Of a stretch of DNA of 64,000 nucleotides, positions 43,522 to 52,917 are shown in pieces (the stretch's first letter is position 1; each line of letters starts with the position of its first letter). Origin of the DNA: CAZSVE01 sp964610175 (GTDB lineage: Bacteria > Pseudomonadota > Gammaproteobacteria > HK1); assembly GCA_964610175.1 (NCBI GenBank), contig CAZSVE010000001.1, positions 57,199 to 121,198 of the forward strand, read 5' to 3'. The notes under the pieces were generated by a model. It worked only from the letters and a program-made list of their open reading frames with translations. It was not told the origin of the DNA and ran no database searches. Made by a program: the position numbers and the translations under genes.

Positions 43522-43690
43522 GATTGAAAATTTGGCTCTTCAGAAAAATTCGTGGGTAATTTTCTACGAATCTTGGCGTCCATGTCGGGGTGACGGAGAT
43601 GGTGCCATCGGTATATTTGTTCAAACCACTCCCGTCATTCCGCCAGGGATGGCAACGAAGTTCGGTTTCAGCCATGTTACCAAGTATTCC

Positions 43691-43788
43691 GTGGACTTGT
43701 GGACGAGTTCCTTCGGATCGGCCTTCGCCCTTCGGGACGTGTGGATAGCCCGTGGACAACATCCCTGTTGCCCACCGCCTACCCATAC
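43691..43788 (+). repeat. R2 repeat
   Basis: Second R2 copy ('ccgtggacttgtggacgag', 'cggccttcgcccttcggga', 'ccctgttgcccacc'). Confidence 0.7.
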
Positions 43789-43921
43789 TCTCCGGGTTTC
43801 TACGGGTGTTATCCACCCCAACCCGGCCAACCCGGCCAAGCCGGAACGAAAATTCCATTGCAAAAAAAGCGCTGTCATTTTTCGATCGTTTTATCGGAGA
43901 TTTTCCAGGTAAGCGCCTGGT

Positions 43922-44022
43922 GAAGCTTCGTAAATGCATCGAGTTTTACAAAATACCGATTTCGCTTTTTACCAGATGCATGAATCATGCTTTGTCGATT
44001 CGAGGCGAAGCTTTGCTGGTTT
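43922..44022 (+). repeat. R1 interspersed repeat
   Basis: Plus copy beginning at the second block ('gaagcttcgtaaatgcatcg') and ending 'cgaggcgaagctttgctgg'. Confidence 0.75.
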
Positions 44023-44067
44023 TTCGTTTGTTTTTCCGAAGGGCGTCACGGGTACACAAACATATCG

Positions 44068-44155
44068 GCACTTCGTGCCAGGATTGGAGCGGGGTGGGTT
44101 CTGGTACACACACCGATTTTCTCGGAATCCTTGGTTTTTCCGATATCTCGAAGGA
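44068..44155 (+). repeat. R3 repeat, diverged
   Basis: 'tcgtgccaggattggagcgg' through 'ggtttttccgatatctcga'; diverged from the copy 700 bases upstream. Confidence 0.65.
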
Positions 44156-44219
44156 TTGCCATCATCCCCGACGAAGTGAGGATCGAGCGGTGTCTTCATG
44201 ATCGCAAAGAGAGAGGAGG

Positions 44220-46460
44220 CTATTCCCCATACGTGAACGTCAGTGTGTCGTCCTCGACGCCGATAAAGACCTTTCCACCGCCTTCCAGCCGCCCGAACAG
44301 CAGCTCTTCGGCAAGGGGGCGTTTGATCTTGTCCTGGAGCATGCGTCCCATGGGACGCGCGCCCATTTTGGGGTCGAAGCCATTTTTGGCAAGCCAGGCA
44401 CGCGCCGCCTGATCCACTTTGATGATGACCCGCTTTTCTTCCAGTTGCGCCTCCAGCTCGATGATGAATTTATCCACCACACGCTCGATGGTATGGGCAT
44501 CCAGGGGATTGAAGAGCACGATAGCGTCGAGGCGATTGCGGAATTCCGGGGTGAAGGTATGGTTGATGGCGCCCAGGGCGTCGCTGGAATGGTCTTGATA
44601 CGTAAAACCGATAGAGGCCCGGCCCATCCTGTCCGCGCCGGCGTTGGTGGTCATGATGAGGACGACATTTCGGAAATCGGCCTTGCGCCCATTGTTGTCG
44701 GTGAGGGTGCCGTGATCCATGATTTGGAGTAGCAGATTGAATACGTCGTAATGGGCCTTTTCGATCTCGTCCAGGAGCAGCACGGCATGGGGCTGTTTGG
44801 TGACGGCTTCGGTAAGAAGCCCCCCCTGATCGAATCCCACGTAGCCCGGTGGGGCCCCGATCAACCTGGATACGGTGTGGCGCTCCCGGTATTCCGACAT
44901 GTCGAAACGGATGAGCTCCACGCCCATGATATGGGCCAATTGCCGGCTGACCTCGGTTTTTCCGACCCCGGTGGGACCGGCGAACAGGAAGGAACCGATG
45001 GGTTTTTCCGTGGATCCAAGCCCGGAACGGGACATCTTGATGGCCGCACCCAAGGTGGAGATGGCGTGTTCCTGGCCATATACCACCATTTCGAGATTGC
45101 GCTCCAGGTTACGCAACATGTCCTTGTCGGAGACGGATACGGTCTTGGGCGGGATACGTGCCATCCTTGCAATCACCGTTTCCACCTCGCCGATGCCGAT
45201 GATCTTCTTGCGTCGGGAAGGGGGGAGCAGCTTTTGGGCGGCTCCGGCCTCGTCGATGACATCGATGGCCTTGTCGGGAAGATGGCGGTCGTTCAGGTAG
45301 CGATCGGATAGAAGGGTGGCCGAGCGCAGGGCCTGATGGGAATAGCGAACGACATGATGTTCCTCGAAGCGCGATTTCAACCCGATCAGGATCTTTATGG
45401 TTTGTTCCACCGACGGTGCCTCGATGTCTATCTTCTGAAAACGGCGCGACAGCGCATGGTCCTTTTCGAAGATACCCCGATACTCGTGATGGGTCGTGGA
45501 ACCGATGCAGCGCAGATCGCCGCTGGCAAGGATAGGCTTCAAGAGGTTGGAGGCATCCATGGTTCCGCCGGATACCGAACCCGCGCCGATGATGGTATGG
45601 ATCTCATCGATGAACAGGATGGCGTTTTCTTCCCTGTGGAGCTGGGCAAGCACCGCCTTGAAGCGTTTTTCGAAATCGCCGCGGTATTTCGTGCCCGCCA
45701 GCAGCGCCCCGAGATCCAGGGCATGGATGGTGCTGCCCTCGAGCACGTCGGGAACCTCGGCATCCACGATCATCTTCGCCAGGCCCTCGGCGATGGCGGT
45801 CTTGCCAACCCCGGCGTCGCCCACATACAGGGGATTGTTTTTCCTGCGCCGACAAAGGATCTGAATGGTGCGCTCTATTTCCTTCTCTCGACCGATGAGT
45901 GGATCGATCTTGCCCTGGGCCGCCTGCTCGTTGAGATTGATGGCATACGCGGCAAGGGGTGATTTCTTTCGGGGGGCCGTGGCCTTCCCATTCTCCACCT
46001 GGTCCGTTCCGGTTTCCTGATCGTCGCCCGCGCGGGACATGCCGTGGGAAAGGTAATTGATGACATCCAGCCGGGTGATTTTCTGCTGGTTCAAAAAATA
46101 AACCGCCTGGGATTCGTCCTCGCCGAAGATTGCTACCAGGACGTTACTTCCCGTGACGGCTTTTTGCCCCGAGCTTTGGACATGCAGGATCGCCCGTTGC
46201 AAGACGCGTCTGAATGCCAGGGTAGGTTCCGTTTCTCGACTATCGTTGGATGGGAGAACGGGGACACTTCGACTAAGGTAGCGGTCGAGATTACGCGCCA
46301 GTTCGTCGAGATTGGCGCCACAAGCCCGTAGTATTTCGACAATTTCCGGGCTATTGAGAAGCGCAAGCAACAAATGTTCGACGGTTACGAATTCGTGTCG
46401 AAATTTCCGAGCGGATTGAAAGGTGATATCAAGACTGAATTCAAGTTCCTTGCTTAGCAT
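44220..46460 (-). CDS. clpA: Clp protease ATP-binding subunit ClpA
   Basis: A 746-residue Hsp100 unfoldase that feeds substrates to ClpP. It has an N-terminal Clp_N domain (about 1-145), a first AAA module with Walker A GDAGVGKTAIAEGLA (about 215-229), and a second with GPTGVGKTEVSRQLA (about 492-506). The second module ends in the usual C-terminal small domain with GARPMGRMLQDKIKRPLAEELL. The gene starts 4 bases after the clpS stop, the standard clpS-clpA operon. clpP is not nearby. Confidence 0.96.
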   Translation of the reverse strand: MLSKELEFSLDITFQSARKFRHEFVTVEHLLLALLNSPEIVEILRACGANLDELARNLDRYLSRSVPVLPSNDSRETEPTLAFRRVLQRAILHVQSSGQKAVTGSNVLVAIFGEDESQAVYFLNQQKITRLDVINYLSHGMSRAGDDQETGTDQVENGKATAPRKKSPLAAYAINLNEQAAQGKIDPLIGREKEIERTIQILCRRRKNNPLYVGDAGVGKTAIAEGLAKMIVDAEVPDVLEGSTIHALDLGALLAGTKYRGDFEKRFKAVLAQLHREENAILFIDEIHTIIGAGSVSGGTMDASNLLKPILASGDLRCIGSTTHHEYRGIFEKDHALSRRFQKIDIEAPSVEQTIKILIGLKSRFEEHHVVRYSHQALRSATLLSDRYLNDRHLPDKAIDVIDEAGAAQKLLPPSRRKKIIGIGEVETVIARMARIPPKTVSVSDKDMLRNLERNLEMVVYGQEHAISTLGAAIKMSRSGLGSTEKPIGSFLFAGPTGVGKTEVSRQLAHIMGVELIRFDMSEYRERHTVSRLIGAPPGYVGFDQGGLLTEAVTKQPHAVLLLDEIEKAHYDVFNLLLQIMDHGTLTDNNGRKADFRNVVLIMTTNAGADRMGRASIGFTYQDHSSDALGAINHTFTPEFRNRLDAIVLFNPLDAHTIERVVDKFIIELEAQLEEKRVIIKVDQAARAWLAKNGFDPKMGARPMGRMLQDKIKRPLAEELLFGRLEGGGKVFIGVEDDTLTFTYGE

Positions 46461-46464
46461 GGTG

Positions 46465-46785
46465 TCAAACGCGCTCCATGACGCATAAAAGGGGATGTTG
46501 ATGTTTCCTGGCGTATTCCATCACTTGTGCCACCTTGGTTTCGGCGACCTCACGGGAAAAGGTTCCACAAACTCCCTTGCCTTCCATATGTACTTGCAGC
46601 ATGACGCGGGTGGCCTTGGGGCGCGGCATGCCGAAAAATGCCTCCAACACGTGGACCACGAACTCCATCGGCGTGTAATCGTCGTTGAGTAGCAAAACCA
46701 TATAAAGCGATGGCCTTTTTAGTTTTGGTTTTTCTTCCTCGACTGCAAGGCCACCATTCTCCTCGCGAGTTGTTCGTTCACTCAT
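46465..46785 (-). CDS. clpS: ClpA adaptor ClpS
   Basis: A 106-residue N-end-rule adaptor that delivers substrates to ClpA. The disordered N-terminal tail (about 1-25) is followed by the binding domain YMVLLLNDDYTPMEFVVHVL (the NDDYTPMEFV hallmark) and GVCGTFSREVAETKVAQVM. Length and order with clpA are typical. Confidence 0.96.
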   Translation of the reverse strand: MSERTTREENGGLAVEEEKPKLKRPSLYMVLLLNDDYTPMEFVVHVLEAFFGMPRPKATRVMLQVHMEGKGVCGTFSREVAETKVAQVMEYARKHQHPLLCVMERV

Positions 46786-47449
46786 GGGTGAAATTCCAGC
46801 GGATGAGGTAGTAAGTGTCCAAGTGTTCCGATACTTGAAACCTGGCTCACTTGCGAAGATGAGTGGGAAATAAACAAATTATTGCAATTCATTGCAATCG
46901 CTCATATAGACATTACGTCATAATGGGGGCATGGACGTCGATTTTCAGGGGGCTTCATGGCTTTTCCCTGATTTTCATCTCCGTGGAAACCAGGCGAAGG
47001 CGGGATGTCGGTGAATGCCTTTGAACCGCACCCAACGCCAATCCAAAGCCGAGCAGCGTGTTTTCCTGCCGGGGGAACCCGATTGTCGGAGACGTTTTTC
47101 ATGGCAACGAGTCACGTTGCATGCAGTGCATTACCCCGGAACAGCGAAGATTCCTCGCCGCGTTCCAATGACCTGTATTCTGTTATCCCGGGTGAAGCAG
47201 GGGATCTCACGTGTCTTCGTTTGCCGGTAGTTTCATCGACAACCGTGCAACCACGATACAGCTTACCACAGCGTGGAAAAGCCGCAACCGAAGAACAAAA
47301 CCGGAAAGGACCCCTTGGTATCCGTACTACCGATGCGGCGATTTCCCGATGGTTTACTGTCCACGCGGCAGATCGGGGCGGGATTCGATCTTTCCCCTAT
47401 GACTGAGCGAGTATTCCCATGTGATACTGTATGTGGCATCATAAACAGT
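46786..47449. other. Intergenic region upstream of clpS and the PIN gene
   Basis: Divergent promoter region of about 660 bases. An R1 end fragment (minus, 46848-46882) is near the clpS side. Frames of 60-130 codons exist but show no family resemblance. I see no clear promoter or operator. Confidence 0.5.
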
Positions 47450-47899
47450 ATGAGCGGGCGTTATCGGGCAGTGATCGACACCAATGTCTTGTATGCTGGA
47501 TTATATTCGGCAACAGGGGCGTCATATCGGATCCTGCGCTCGATAGAAAAGGGGCGAATCATACCGCTTCTCTCGACGACGCTGCTATTGGAATACGAAG
47601 AACTACTGAAGCGCAAACAGGGCTCGCTTATGCTGATGGATCAGGAGATCGATGATGTATTGGATGGGCTCTGTAGCCGCGCCGAAACGCGCAAGGCCTA
47701 TTTCCTCTGGCGTCCACAGCTATCCGACCCCAAGGACGACCACGTCCTGGAGCTTGCCGTGGCATCCGGGAGGGTCGATATCGTGACCCATGATGTCAAA
47801 GACTTCTCGCGGGCATCATCATTCGGGATACGGGCCGTCAGGCCAGCGGAATTGCTGGCGAAGCTTCGCTTTGAGCCGATGAAACATGGTTCGGTATGA
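47450..47899 (+). CDS. PIN-domain toxin-like protein
   Basis: A 149-residue PIN-family putative toxin component. It has the first acidic site in AVIDTNVLYAG (D10), a mid-protein EYEELLKRKQG, then PKDDHVLELAVASG and DIVTHDVKDF, which complete the metal-binding acidic set of RNase-type PIN proteins. I chose ATG 47450; the longer frame upstream is not supported. The last 15 or so residues (LLAKLRFEPMKHGSV) are encoded by an R1 repeat, so the native C terminus has probably been replaced. A putative antitoxin follows downstream. Confidence 0.85.
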   Translation: MSGRYRAVIDTNVLYAGLYSATGASYRILRSIEKGRIIPLLSTTLLLEYEELLKRKQGSLMLMDQEIDDVLDGLCSRAETRKAYFLWRPQLSDPKDDHVLELAVASGRVDIVTHDVKDFSRASSFGIRAVRPAELLAKLRFEPMKHGSV

Positions 47900-47968
47900 G
47901 TTACGCGGAATTAGCATTTCATAAAACCCGATTCATTTGCGAAGATGAGCGAGAAATAAACGAATCAT
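47863..47968 (-). repeat. R1 interspersed repeat overlapping a coding end
   Basis: Full-length minus copy from 'gcgaagcttcgctttgagc' to 'gcgagaaataaacgaatc'. Its first part supplies the last codons and stop of the PIN gene, and it ends about 16 bases before the antitoxin-like ATG. Confidence 0.8.
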
Positions 47969-47984
47969 CTCTGGAAGAACTGTC

Positions 47985-48221
47985 ATGGGAGCACTGAATT
48001 TACGATTGCCGAACTCGATTCACCGCCATATCAAAGAGATTGCCAAACGGGAGGGGGTCTCCATCAACCTTTTCATCACCTCTGCGGTGTCGGAGAAGAT
48101 CTCCGCTCTGACCACGGAAGAGTACATTGCCGCCCGGGCGGCGAAGGTCCGCCCGGACGCCTTCGAAAAGGTTCTGGATGGCGTCCCTCACCGAGAACCA
48201 TTACCCGGCGATGAACTCTGA
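47985..48221 (+). CDS. Ribbon-helix-helix antitoxin-like protein (HicB C-terminal type)
   Basis: A 78-residue protein whose first 45 residues (LNLRLPNSIHRHIKEIAKRE, then GVSINLFITSAVSEKISAL) match the ribbon-helix-helix domain of HicB-type antitoxins that precede or follow PIN toxins. The remainder is a short charged tail. GGAAG lies before the ATG. The order toxin then antitoxin is reversed from most PIN pairs, and an R1 copy separates the two, so it may no longer be a coupled pair. Confidence 0.8.
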   Translation: MGALNLRLPNSIHRHIKEIAKREGVSINLFITSAVSEKISALTTEEYIAARAAKVRPDAFEKVLDGVPHREPLPGDEL

Positions 48222-49368
48222 AGGGAGCGGCGCGGTGGGGTCGTGATCGAAGTACCCCGGGTTGGGGTGAGCGCTCGCGCTTGTCCGCGGCACTAGGAAT
48301 CCCAACCGCGGGCCGCGCTACCACCCAAACGATTATTTTCGATTCACGTTTTCGAAATCGATAGCTGATATGTTTTGACCCGTCAAGCCCCGATAGTTTG
48401 CTTATTTCTCGCTCAGCTTCACGATTGGATCGAGTTTTACAAGGCGCCAATCTCGCTTTACCAATACCGGATCATGCCTTGTCGGCTCGAGGCGAAGCTC
48501 CGCCAGGAGATTTGTTCAATTGGACGCTGACCGGTGGTTTGTTCCTCACTCGAAATATTATAGGAGGCGAAGACACTTTCGGTCTTCGTTGACAATCCGA
48601 AAGCTTCAGAGGCGACCTACCTTGGTTGTGGCCAATGGCCGCGCCAAGGACGTTGGTGCCGCCGAAACCGAAGGAACTCATCCCAGCCAGCTTCGTGCAT
48701 TCGGTTGCCCGGTTGGCCAGGGCATCGGCCCCAAAGGAATCGAGAAGGATAGATCCCCTGTCTCCATGTGTGGATCGAGTCCCTTGAAATGCAGATGGGG
48801 TGGGATCTCCATCGTCCATCGCCAGCCAGCGCAAATTCCGAAGCCCCGGTATTCTCGTTGGCCGAGAATTCATCTCCGACAAAATCGAACTGGTAGTCGA
48901 CACCACGGACGCCTGGGCATCTGCCGCAATAGCCTGAAAATGGGGATCGGGACGGTTGCGTTGGGGGGGGAGAACGCTTATGTGCAATGTGTGGAAGAGC
49001 TATGCGATTCGTTTCCTTTCGTATCCCAAATCCTCCTCGAGGAGCCGAGAAAGAACCACAAGCCACTTATCCTCCATTCCCTGCCTTGTCGTACCCTTAC
49101 GTCTTTCTTCCGGCAATTCAACGAAAAATGTTCGAATGATCGCCTACTCCATACATCTATCATTCTCTCTTGATAACAATTTTCCTCATTGGGGGGCGAC
49201 TTCCTGGATACACTCGATTGCTCGAAAATTTCGTTTTTCCGATACATGGACAATGGAAGATTCCAATCCTTCCAGTATTCTTTCTCCGAACCACCTTTCC
49301 GTTATAATCCTCGCATTGAAAGACCGTTATCGTTGTTTTCTTCTCTGATTTATCGACATCTTTACGGT
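48222..49368. other. Long intergenic region with R1 and a possible gene remnant
   Basis: No intact gene in about 1.15 kb. An R1 copy lies at 48396-48508. On the minus strand near 48643-48710 a frame reads AGMSSFGFGGTNV, which looks like the conserved GFGGTN block of beta-ketoacyl synthases, but nothing else around it does. A partial R3-like 'tttcgtttttccgatacat' is at 49227. Confidence 0.45.
48396..48508 (+). repeat. R1 interspersed repeat
   Basis: Full-length plus copy from 'ttgcttatttctcgctcagc' to 'gaggcgaagctccgccagg'. One of the cleanest copies of the 'ggcgccaat' sub-type. Confidence 0.85.
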
Positions 49369-49614
49369 TCAAGAGATCTTCAAAAGAATCCCAATGAGCA
49401 AGACGATCCGAGTGGAAGTCGAACCGATCAACCACTTGTGAAGCTCGTTTTTCAGTTCCGCCAAACGCAGCGCTAAAAACTCCCCGGTTACCGGTTCCGT
49501 ACTCCCATATACTTCCTTGAATGCCTCCGAGATCGCTTCGGCCTGTTGATCGGAAATACCGGCATCCTTGAGACGGCGTACGAATTCGAGTGTATCGAAT
49601 GCAATGGCTGTCAT
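49369..49614 (-). CDS. DUF1640-like coiled-coil membrane protein
   Basis: An 81-residue protein with the typical start of the DUF1640/CCDC90-like family: AIAFDTLEFVRRLKDAGISD then QQAEAISEAFKEVYG. A helical part follows, and a short C-terminal membrane segment (RIVLLIGILLKIS). The central coiled coil is shorter than usual, so it may be trimmed. ATG 49614 is chosen because the family starts there. Such proteins are numerous in sulfur-oxidising gammaproteobacteria; the function is unknown. Confidence 0.75.
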   Translation of the reverse strand: MTAIAFDTLEFVRRLKDAGISDQQAEAISEAFKEVYGSTEPVTGEFLALRLAELKNELHKWLIGSTSTRIVLLIGILLKIS

Positions 49615-49995
49615 GGTACTTTCTCCACATTTAGGCAGCATTCACCCCCTGCCTTTGGAGCAACAGTGTGCACCGTAAAATATCACCGATATCAATACTT
49701 ACTTGCCCACCGGGTGGCTAGCCAGGTAAAGCAAAACCGGTGTTTCGTAAAACTTGTTCGCGAAGATGAGCGGGAAACAAACAGACTAGCGACGCTTCGC
49801 CAGGCTGTGCTGACAGACGTAGCTGCTCTCCGGCGAAGATCCATCTACAGGCACATCTCCAGCATCGATTCTCACGATTTTCAGGGTGGCCGTATCGCTC
49901 GTTACGTCACGGAAAACATCCCCCATGATAGATGAGCCCCTGGCCATCGACTTCGACCACACCCACTCACTCATAAAAACTCAGCCACACAAACC
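49615..49995. other. Intergenic region with R1 fragment
   Basis: Between the DUF1640-like gene and the CbbO-type gene; no gene. Contains an R1 fragment in minus orientation (49727-49790, 'gtaaagcaaaaccggtgtt' to 'gcgggaaacaaacag'). Confidence 0.5.
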
Positions 49996-52095
49996 ATGCC
50001 GCTCAGCGCCGAACAGATCGTGTCCATCCTCGATAATTGCCTTCAGGCCGAATACACCTTTTACGATACCGACAAACCGGCGCGACTTTTGGCAAGACTC
50101 GCCGATGACGACCAGGCCTTCGTCATCGATTGGGTGCGGCGGATCGCCAGCACCAATCTGGAGCTCGGCTTCCGATTCGCCAACATGGCCCCACGAGTCC
50201 TGGGACGCATGGACCACAAACTCATGGAAGGGTGGGTGTTGCAGGCCGTGGGCCAATACGATTGCACCGGGCTACGCCCGGCGCTGGCTGCCCTGGAGGA
50301 CATCGATCTCTTCATGAGCCAGGGTCGGGAACGGGCCGAGGGGTGCCTCTTCGAGGATCAGGTGGGGGTGCTGTCCCACTTCGTGCAGGGACTCTCCGGG
50401 CGAGGACTGAAACTCGCCCAGGCAAGATTCGCCTACACCGACAGCGAGACCATCTTTCTGCCGAGCGTGATTGCCCATCTCGATGAGCGCCGCAAGAACT
50501 TCCAGCTCTACAAGGCGAGCGTCGCCCACTTGTGGGCCCAGGCGCGATTCGGCACCTTTTGGCCAGGGCTGTCCACCCTGATAACCGGGTATCCGGACCC
50601 ATCGAGGGCACTTGCCGCCTTTCACGCACTGGAAGTGGTGCGCCTCGACGCACATATCCATCGGGAGCTGCCGGGTCTTTATCGGGAGATGCAAATGCTG
50701 CGGCATGCCTTGGGAGGATCTCCCCTCTCCTCGGAATGGCGAAATCTCACCAGCTCCCTTGTGTTGCCCGGTGCCACCGTGTGGAACTCCGTGGCGCTAC
50801 TCCCCCACGTCTGGGAGTTCTCCCTGCCCGCGCCCGCTTGTTACCAGGGAAGGCTGGACCCGCAGGCGGTGGATGCCATCCTGGAAAAGCGCATCCCGCG
50901 GGAAAAGGCCCTGTTCCGGTATCTACTGAGGGAACTCATGGAAGAGAAGAATCGTGGGGAGGAAGGCGAGACCCTCGCCTCGCTGGATGTCCGAATACAT
51001 CCCGACGAATCCCTTCCCGAAGGGCTTCGGGTGGAGATCACCCTGGATGACGAACCCGTCGCACCGCCCGATGTGGTCAACAAGCTCATGACATCCATCA
51101 TTCAGGATTTCGGCGAGATCCCCGATGAATATCTGATGCCCGCCGGTCCCTTTGAATACAACCCCAGAGATCTCGATCAAAATCCCGATGACGTCTGGCG
51201 CGGCACCTATCACGAGGAAGGGGCCTTTCTCTACAACGAATGGGACTACCGGCGCAGGCATTACCGCAAGAATTGGTGCGTGGTCCGGGAAACCGATGTC
51301 GCCCCGGTCCATGACGATTTCGTGGCACGCACCCTGAAGAAATACTCCCGGCTCCTCATCGACATCCGCAAGACCTTCGAGGCCCTGCGCGACAGCGATC
51401 ACCGCTTGAAGCGCCAATCCTTCGGGGACGGCATCGATATCGACGCCTTCGTCGAGGCTTGGTGCGACGCCCACACGGGACGCGAGAGCGATGATCGCCT
51501 GTTTACCCGCATGCACAAAGAAGACCGCGATATCGCGGTGATGTTCATGGTGGATATGTCCGGTTCCACCAAGGGTTGGGTCAACGACGCCGAGCGGGAA
51601 TCCCTGGTGCTCCTGGCCGAGGCACTGGAACGATTGGGGGACAAATATGCCATCTACGGCTTTACCGGCATGAGTCGCAAGCGCTGCGACTTGTTCCATA
51701 TCAAGGACTTTCAGGAACCCTACGATCGGGAGGTCAAGGCCCGCATCAGTGGCATACTACCCGGCGACTATACGCGCATGGGCCCGGCCATCCGCCACCT
51801 CACCGAAAAGCTCAAGGAATCCGACGCGCGCACCAAACTCCTGATTACCCTTTCCGATGGACGCCCCGAGGACTACCACCGCGACTACGAGGGTGTCTAC
51901 GGCATCGAAGACACCCGCCAGGCCCTCCTGGAAGCCTACCGCCACGGCATCCACGCCTTTTGCATCACCATCGACGAAGAGGGAGCCGGCTATCTGCCAC
52001 GCATGTACGGCCTCGCCAATTATGTGGTAATCCGGGAGGTGGAGAAACTGCCCCGGAAGGTGGCGGGGATCTATCGCAAGTTGACGACACGGTAG
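49996..52095 (+). CDS. CbbO/NorD-type von Willebrand protein
   Basis: A 699-residue protein with helical N-terminal repeats and a C-terminal VWA domain whose metal site DMSGSTKG starts near residue 519, with later TRMGPAIRHLTEKL and LITLSDGRPEDYHRDYEG. This fits CbbO, the rubisco-activase partner of the AAA protein CbbQ, or the related NorD. CbbO is the better guess because of the DGRPEDYHRDYEG end, but no cbbQ, cbbL/M or nor genes are in the window, so the call rests on the domain alone. The ATG has no clear ribosome site. Confidence 0.8.
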   Translation: MPLSAEQIVSILDNCLQAEYTFYDTDKPARLLARLADDDQAFVIDWVRRIASTNLELGFRFANMAPRVLGRMDHKLMEGWVLQAVGQYDCTGLRPALAALEDIDLFMSQGRERAEGCLFEDQVGVLSHFVQGLSGRGLKLAQARFAYTDSETIFLPSVIAHLDERRKNFQLYKASVAHLWAQARFGTFWPGLSTLITGYPDPSRALAAFHALEVVRLDAHIHRELPGLYREMQMLRHALGGSPLSSEWRNLTSSLVLPGATVWNSVALLPHVWEFSLPAPACYQGRLDPQAVDAILEKRIPREKALFRYLLRELMEEKNRGEEGETLASLDVRIHPDESLPEGLRVEITLDDEPVAPPDVVNKLMTSIIQDFGEIPDEYLMPAGPFEYNPRDLDQNPDDVWRGTYHEEGAFLYNEWDYRRRHYRKNWCVVRETDVAPVHDDFVARTLKKYSRLLIDIRKTFEALRDSDHRLKRQSFGDGIDIDAFVEAWCDAHTGRESDDRLFTRMHKEDRDIAVMFMVDMSGSTKGWVNDAERESLVLLAEALERLGDKYAIYGFTGMSRKRCDLFHIKDFQEPYDREVKARISGILPGDYTRMGPAIRHLTEKLKESDARTKLLITLSDGRPEDYHRDYEGVYGIEDTRQALLEAYRHGIHAFCITIDEEGAGYLPRMYGLANYVVIREVEKLPRKVAGIYRKLTTR

Positions 52096-52231
52096 TCATG
52101 CCGATCCGAACGAAATTGGGAGGAATTGTTTTCGGCCCCGACGCAAAAGCCCGAGAACCGGAGAAAGGGAATGTGAACAGTTGGACGAAGCCGCCACGCG
52201 GAGAAGGGGCAGCGCCATCCGATAAAATCGA

Positions 52232-52275
52232 ACATGTTAGCGCTTCGCGCCAGGACTGAAGCGAGGTGGATCCAA
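52232..52275 (+). repeat. R3 fragment
   Basis: Only the start of R3 remains ('catgttagcgcttcgcgcc', 'ggactgaagcgaggtgg'), between the CbbO-type gene and the tRNA cluster. Confidence 0.65.
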
Positions 52276-52335
52276 TACCCCCCGCATCTATACGACGGGG
52301 TTATGGGTTTTGCCGAAGGGTGTCGGAGGTCGACT

Positions 52336-52411
52336 TGGTGGGCCACCCAGGACTCGAACCTGGAACCTACGGATTAAGAGTCCGCAGCTCTGCCAATTGA
52401 GCTAGTGGCCC
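52336..52411 (-). tRNA. tRNA-Lys (anticodon CTT)
   Basis: Complete cloverleaf with acceptor GGGCCAC/GTGGCCC, T-arm GGTTCGAGTCC, anticodon loop CTCTTAA (anticodon CTT) and an encoded CCA end. Last of four tRNA genes read on the minus strand. Confidence 0.93.
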
Positions 52412-52446
52412 ATGGAGACATGCCAAGTATACGCGAAATCATGAAT

Positions 52447-52523
52447 TGGGGCGAAGGAGGGGACTCGAACCCCCGGCCAACGAGGCCACAACCCGTTGCT
52501 CTACCAACTGAGCTACCTCCGCC
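52447..52523 (-). tRNA. tRNA-His (anticodon GTG)
   Basis: Cloverleaf with anticodon loop TTGTGGC, a G at -1 facing the C discriminator (the histidine identity element), and an encoded CCA. Confidence 0.93.
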
Positions 52524-52580
52524 ATGTCGCTTCCACATCGATCTCGAACCCCAACTGGAATAATCCCAAATTGGGATTGA

Positions 52581-52688
52581 TTTGTTTATTTCCCGCTCAG
52601 CTTCGCTGATAAGCCAAGTTTTACAGAACAGCAATCTTGCTTTCCCGATGCTTAGGTCTACCTTGCCGATCCGAAGCCTCGCCAAGCC
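52581..52688 (+). repeat. R1 interspersed repeat inside tRNA cluster
   Basis: Plus copy from 'tttgtttatttcccgctcag' to 'cgaagcctcgccaagcc', lying between the Arg and His tRNA genes and breaking the cluster. Confidence 0.8.
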
Positions 52689-52744
52689 AAGTTGGGATTA
52701 AGCCGGGGGTAAACTGTAAACCGCCTCTAGCGACACGGTCCGAT

Positions 52745-52821
52745 TGGCACGCCCGGCAGGACTCGAACCTGCAACCCTCGGCTTCGAAGGCCGATGCTCT
52801 ATCCAATTGAACTACGGGCGC
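52745..52821 (-). tRNA. tRNA-Arg (anticodon TCG)
   Basis: Same body as the neighbouring tRNA-Arg(TCT), with G1-U72 at the acceptor and an encoded CCA. The anticodon loop is CTTCGAA, giving TCG. One extra change lies in the D stem (GTAGTTC instead of GTAGCTC). It reads CGN-type arginine codons if functional. Confidence 0.88.
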
Positions 52822-52917
52822 CGCATACGGTCCGGACACCGGATCATAAGGGGGGTGTGACTGGTACGCAACATTACACGATTGCCGAGCAAGACGAACA
52901 ACGCGCACCCCCCAACT

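Larger units (their letters stand above)
43224..44219. other. Repeat-dense intergenic region of about 1 kb
   Basis: No gene. A mosaic of R3 (43347-43440), R4 (43441-43521), an R5 fragment (43533-43559), R2 (43691-43788), R1 (43922-44022) and a second R3 (44068-44155). Short frames such as one at 43337 read through R3 into R4 and are not genes. It separates the accessory island from clpA. Confidence 0.65.

Noticed and set aside
47005..47406. 133-codon frame before the PIN gene
   Set aside because: No family features, no ribosome site, and overlapping frames are equally open.
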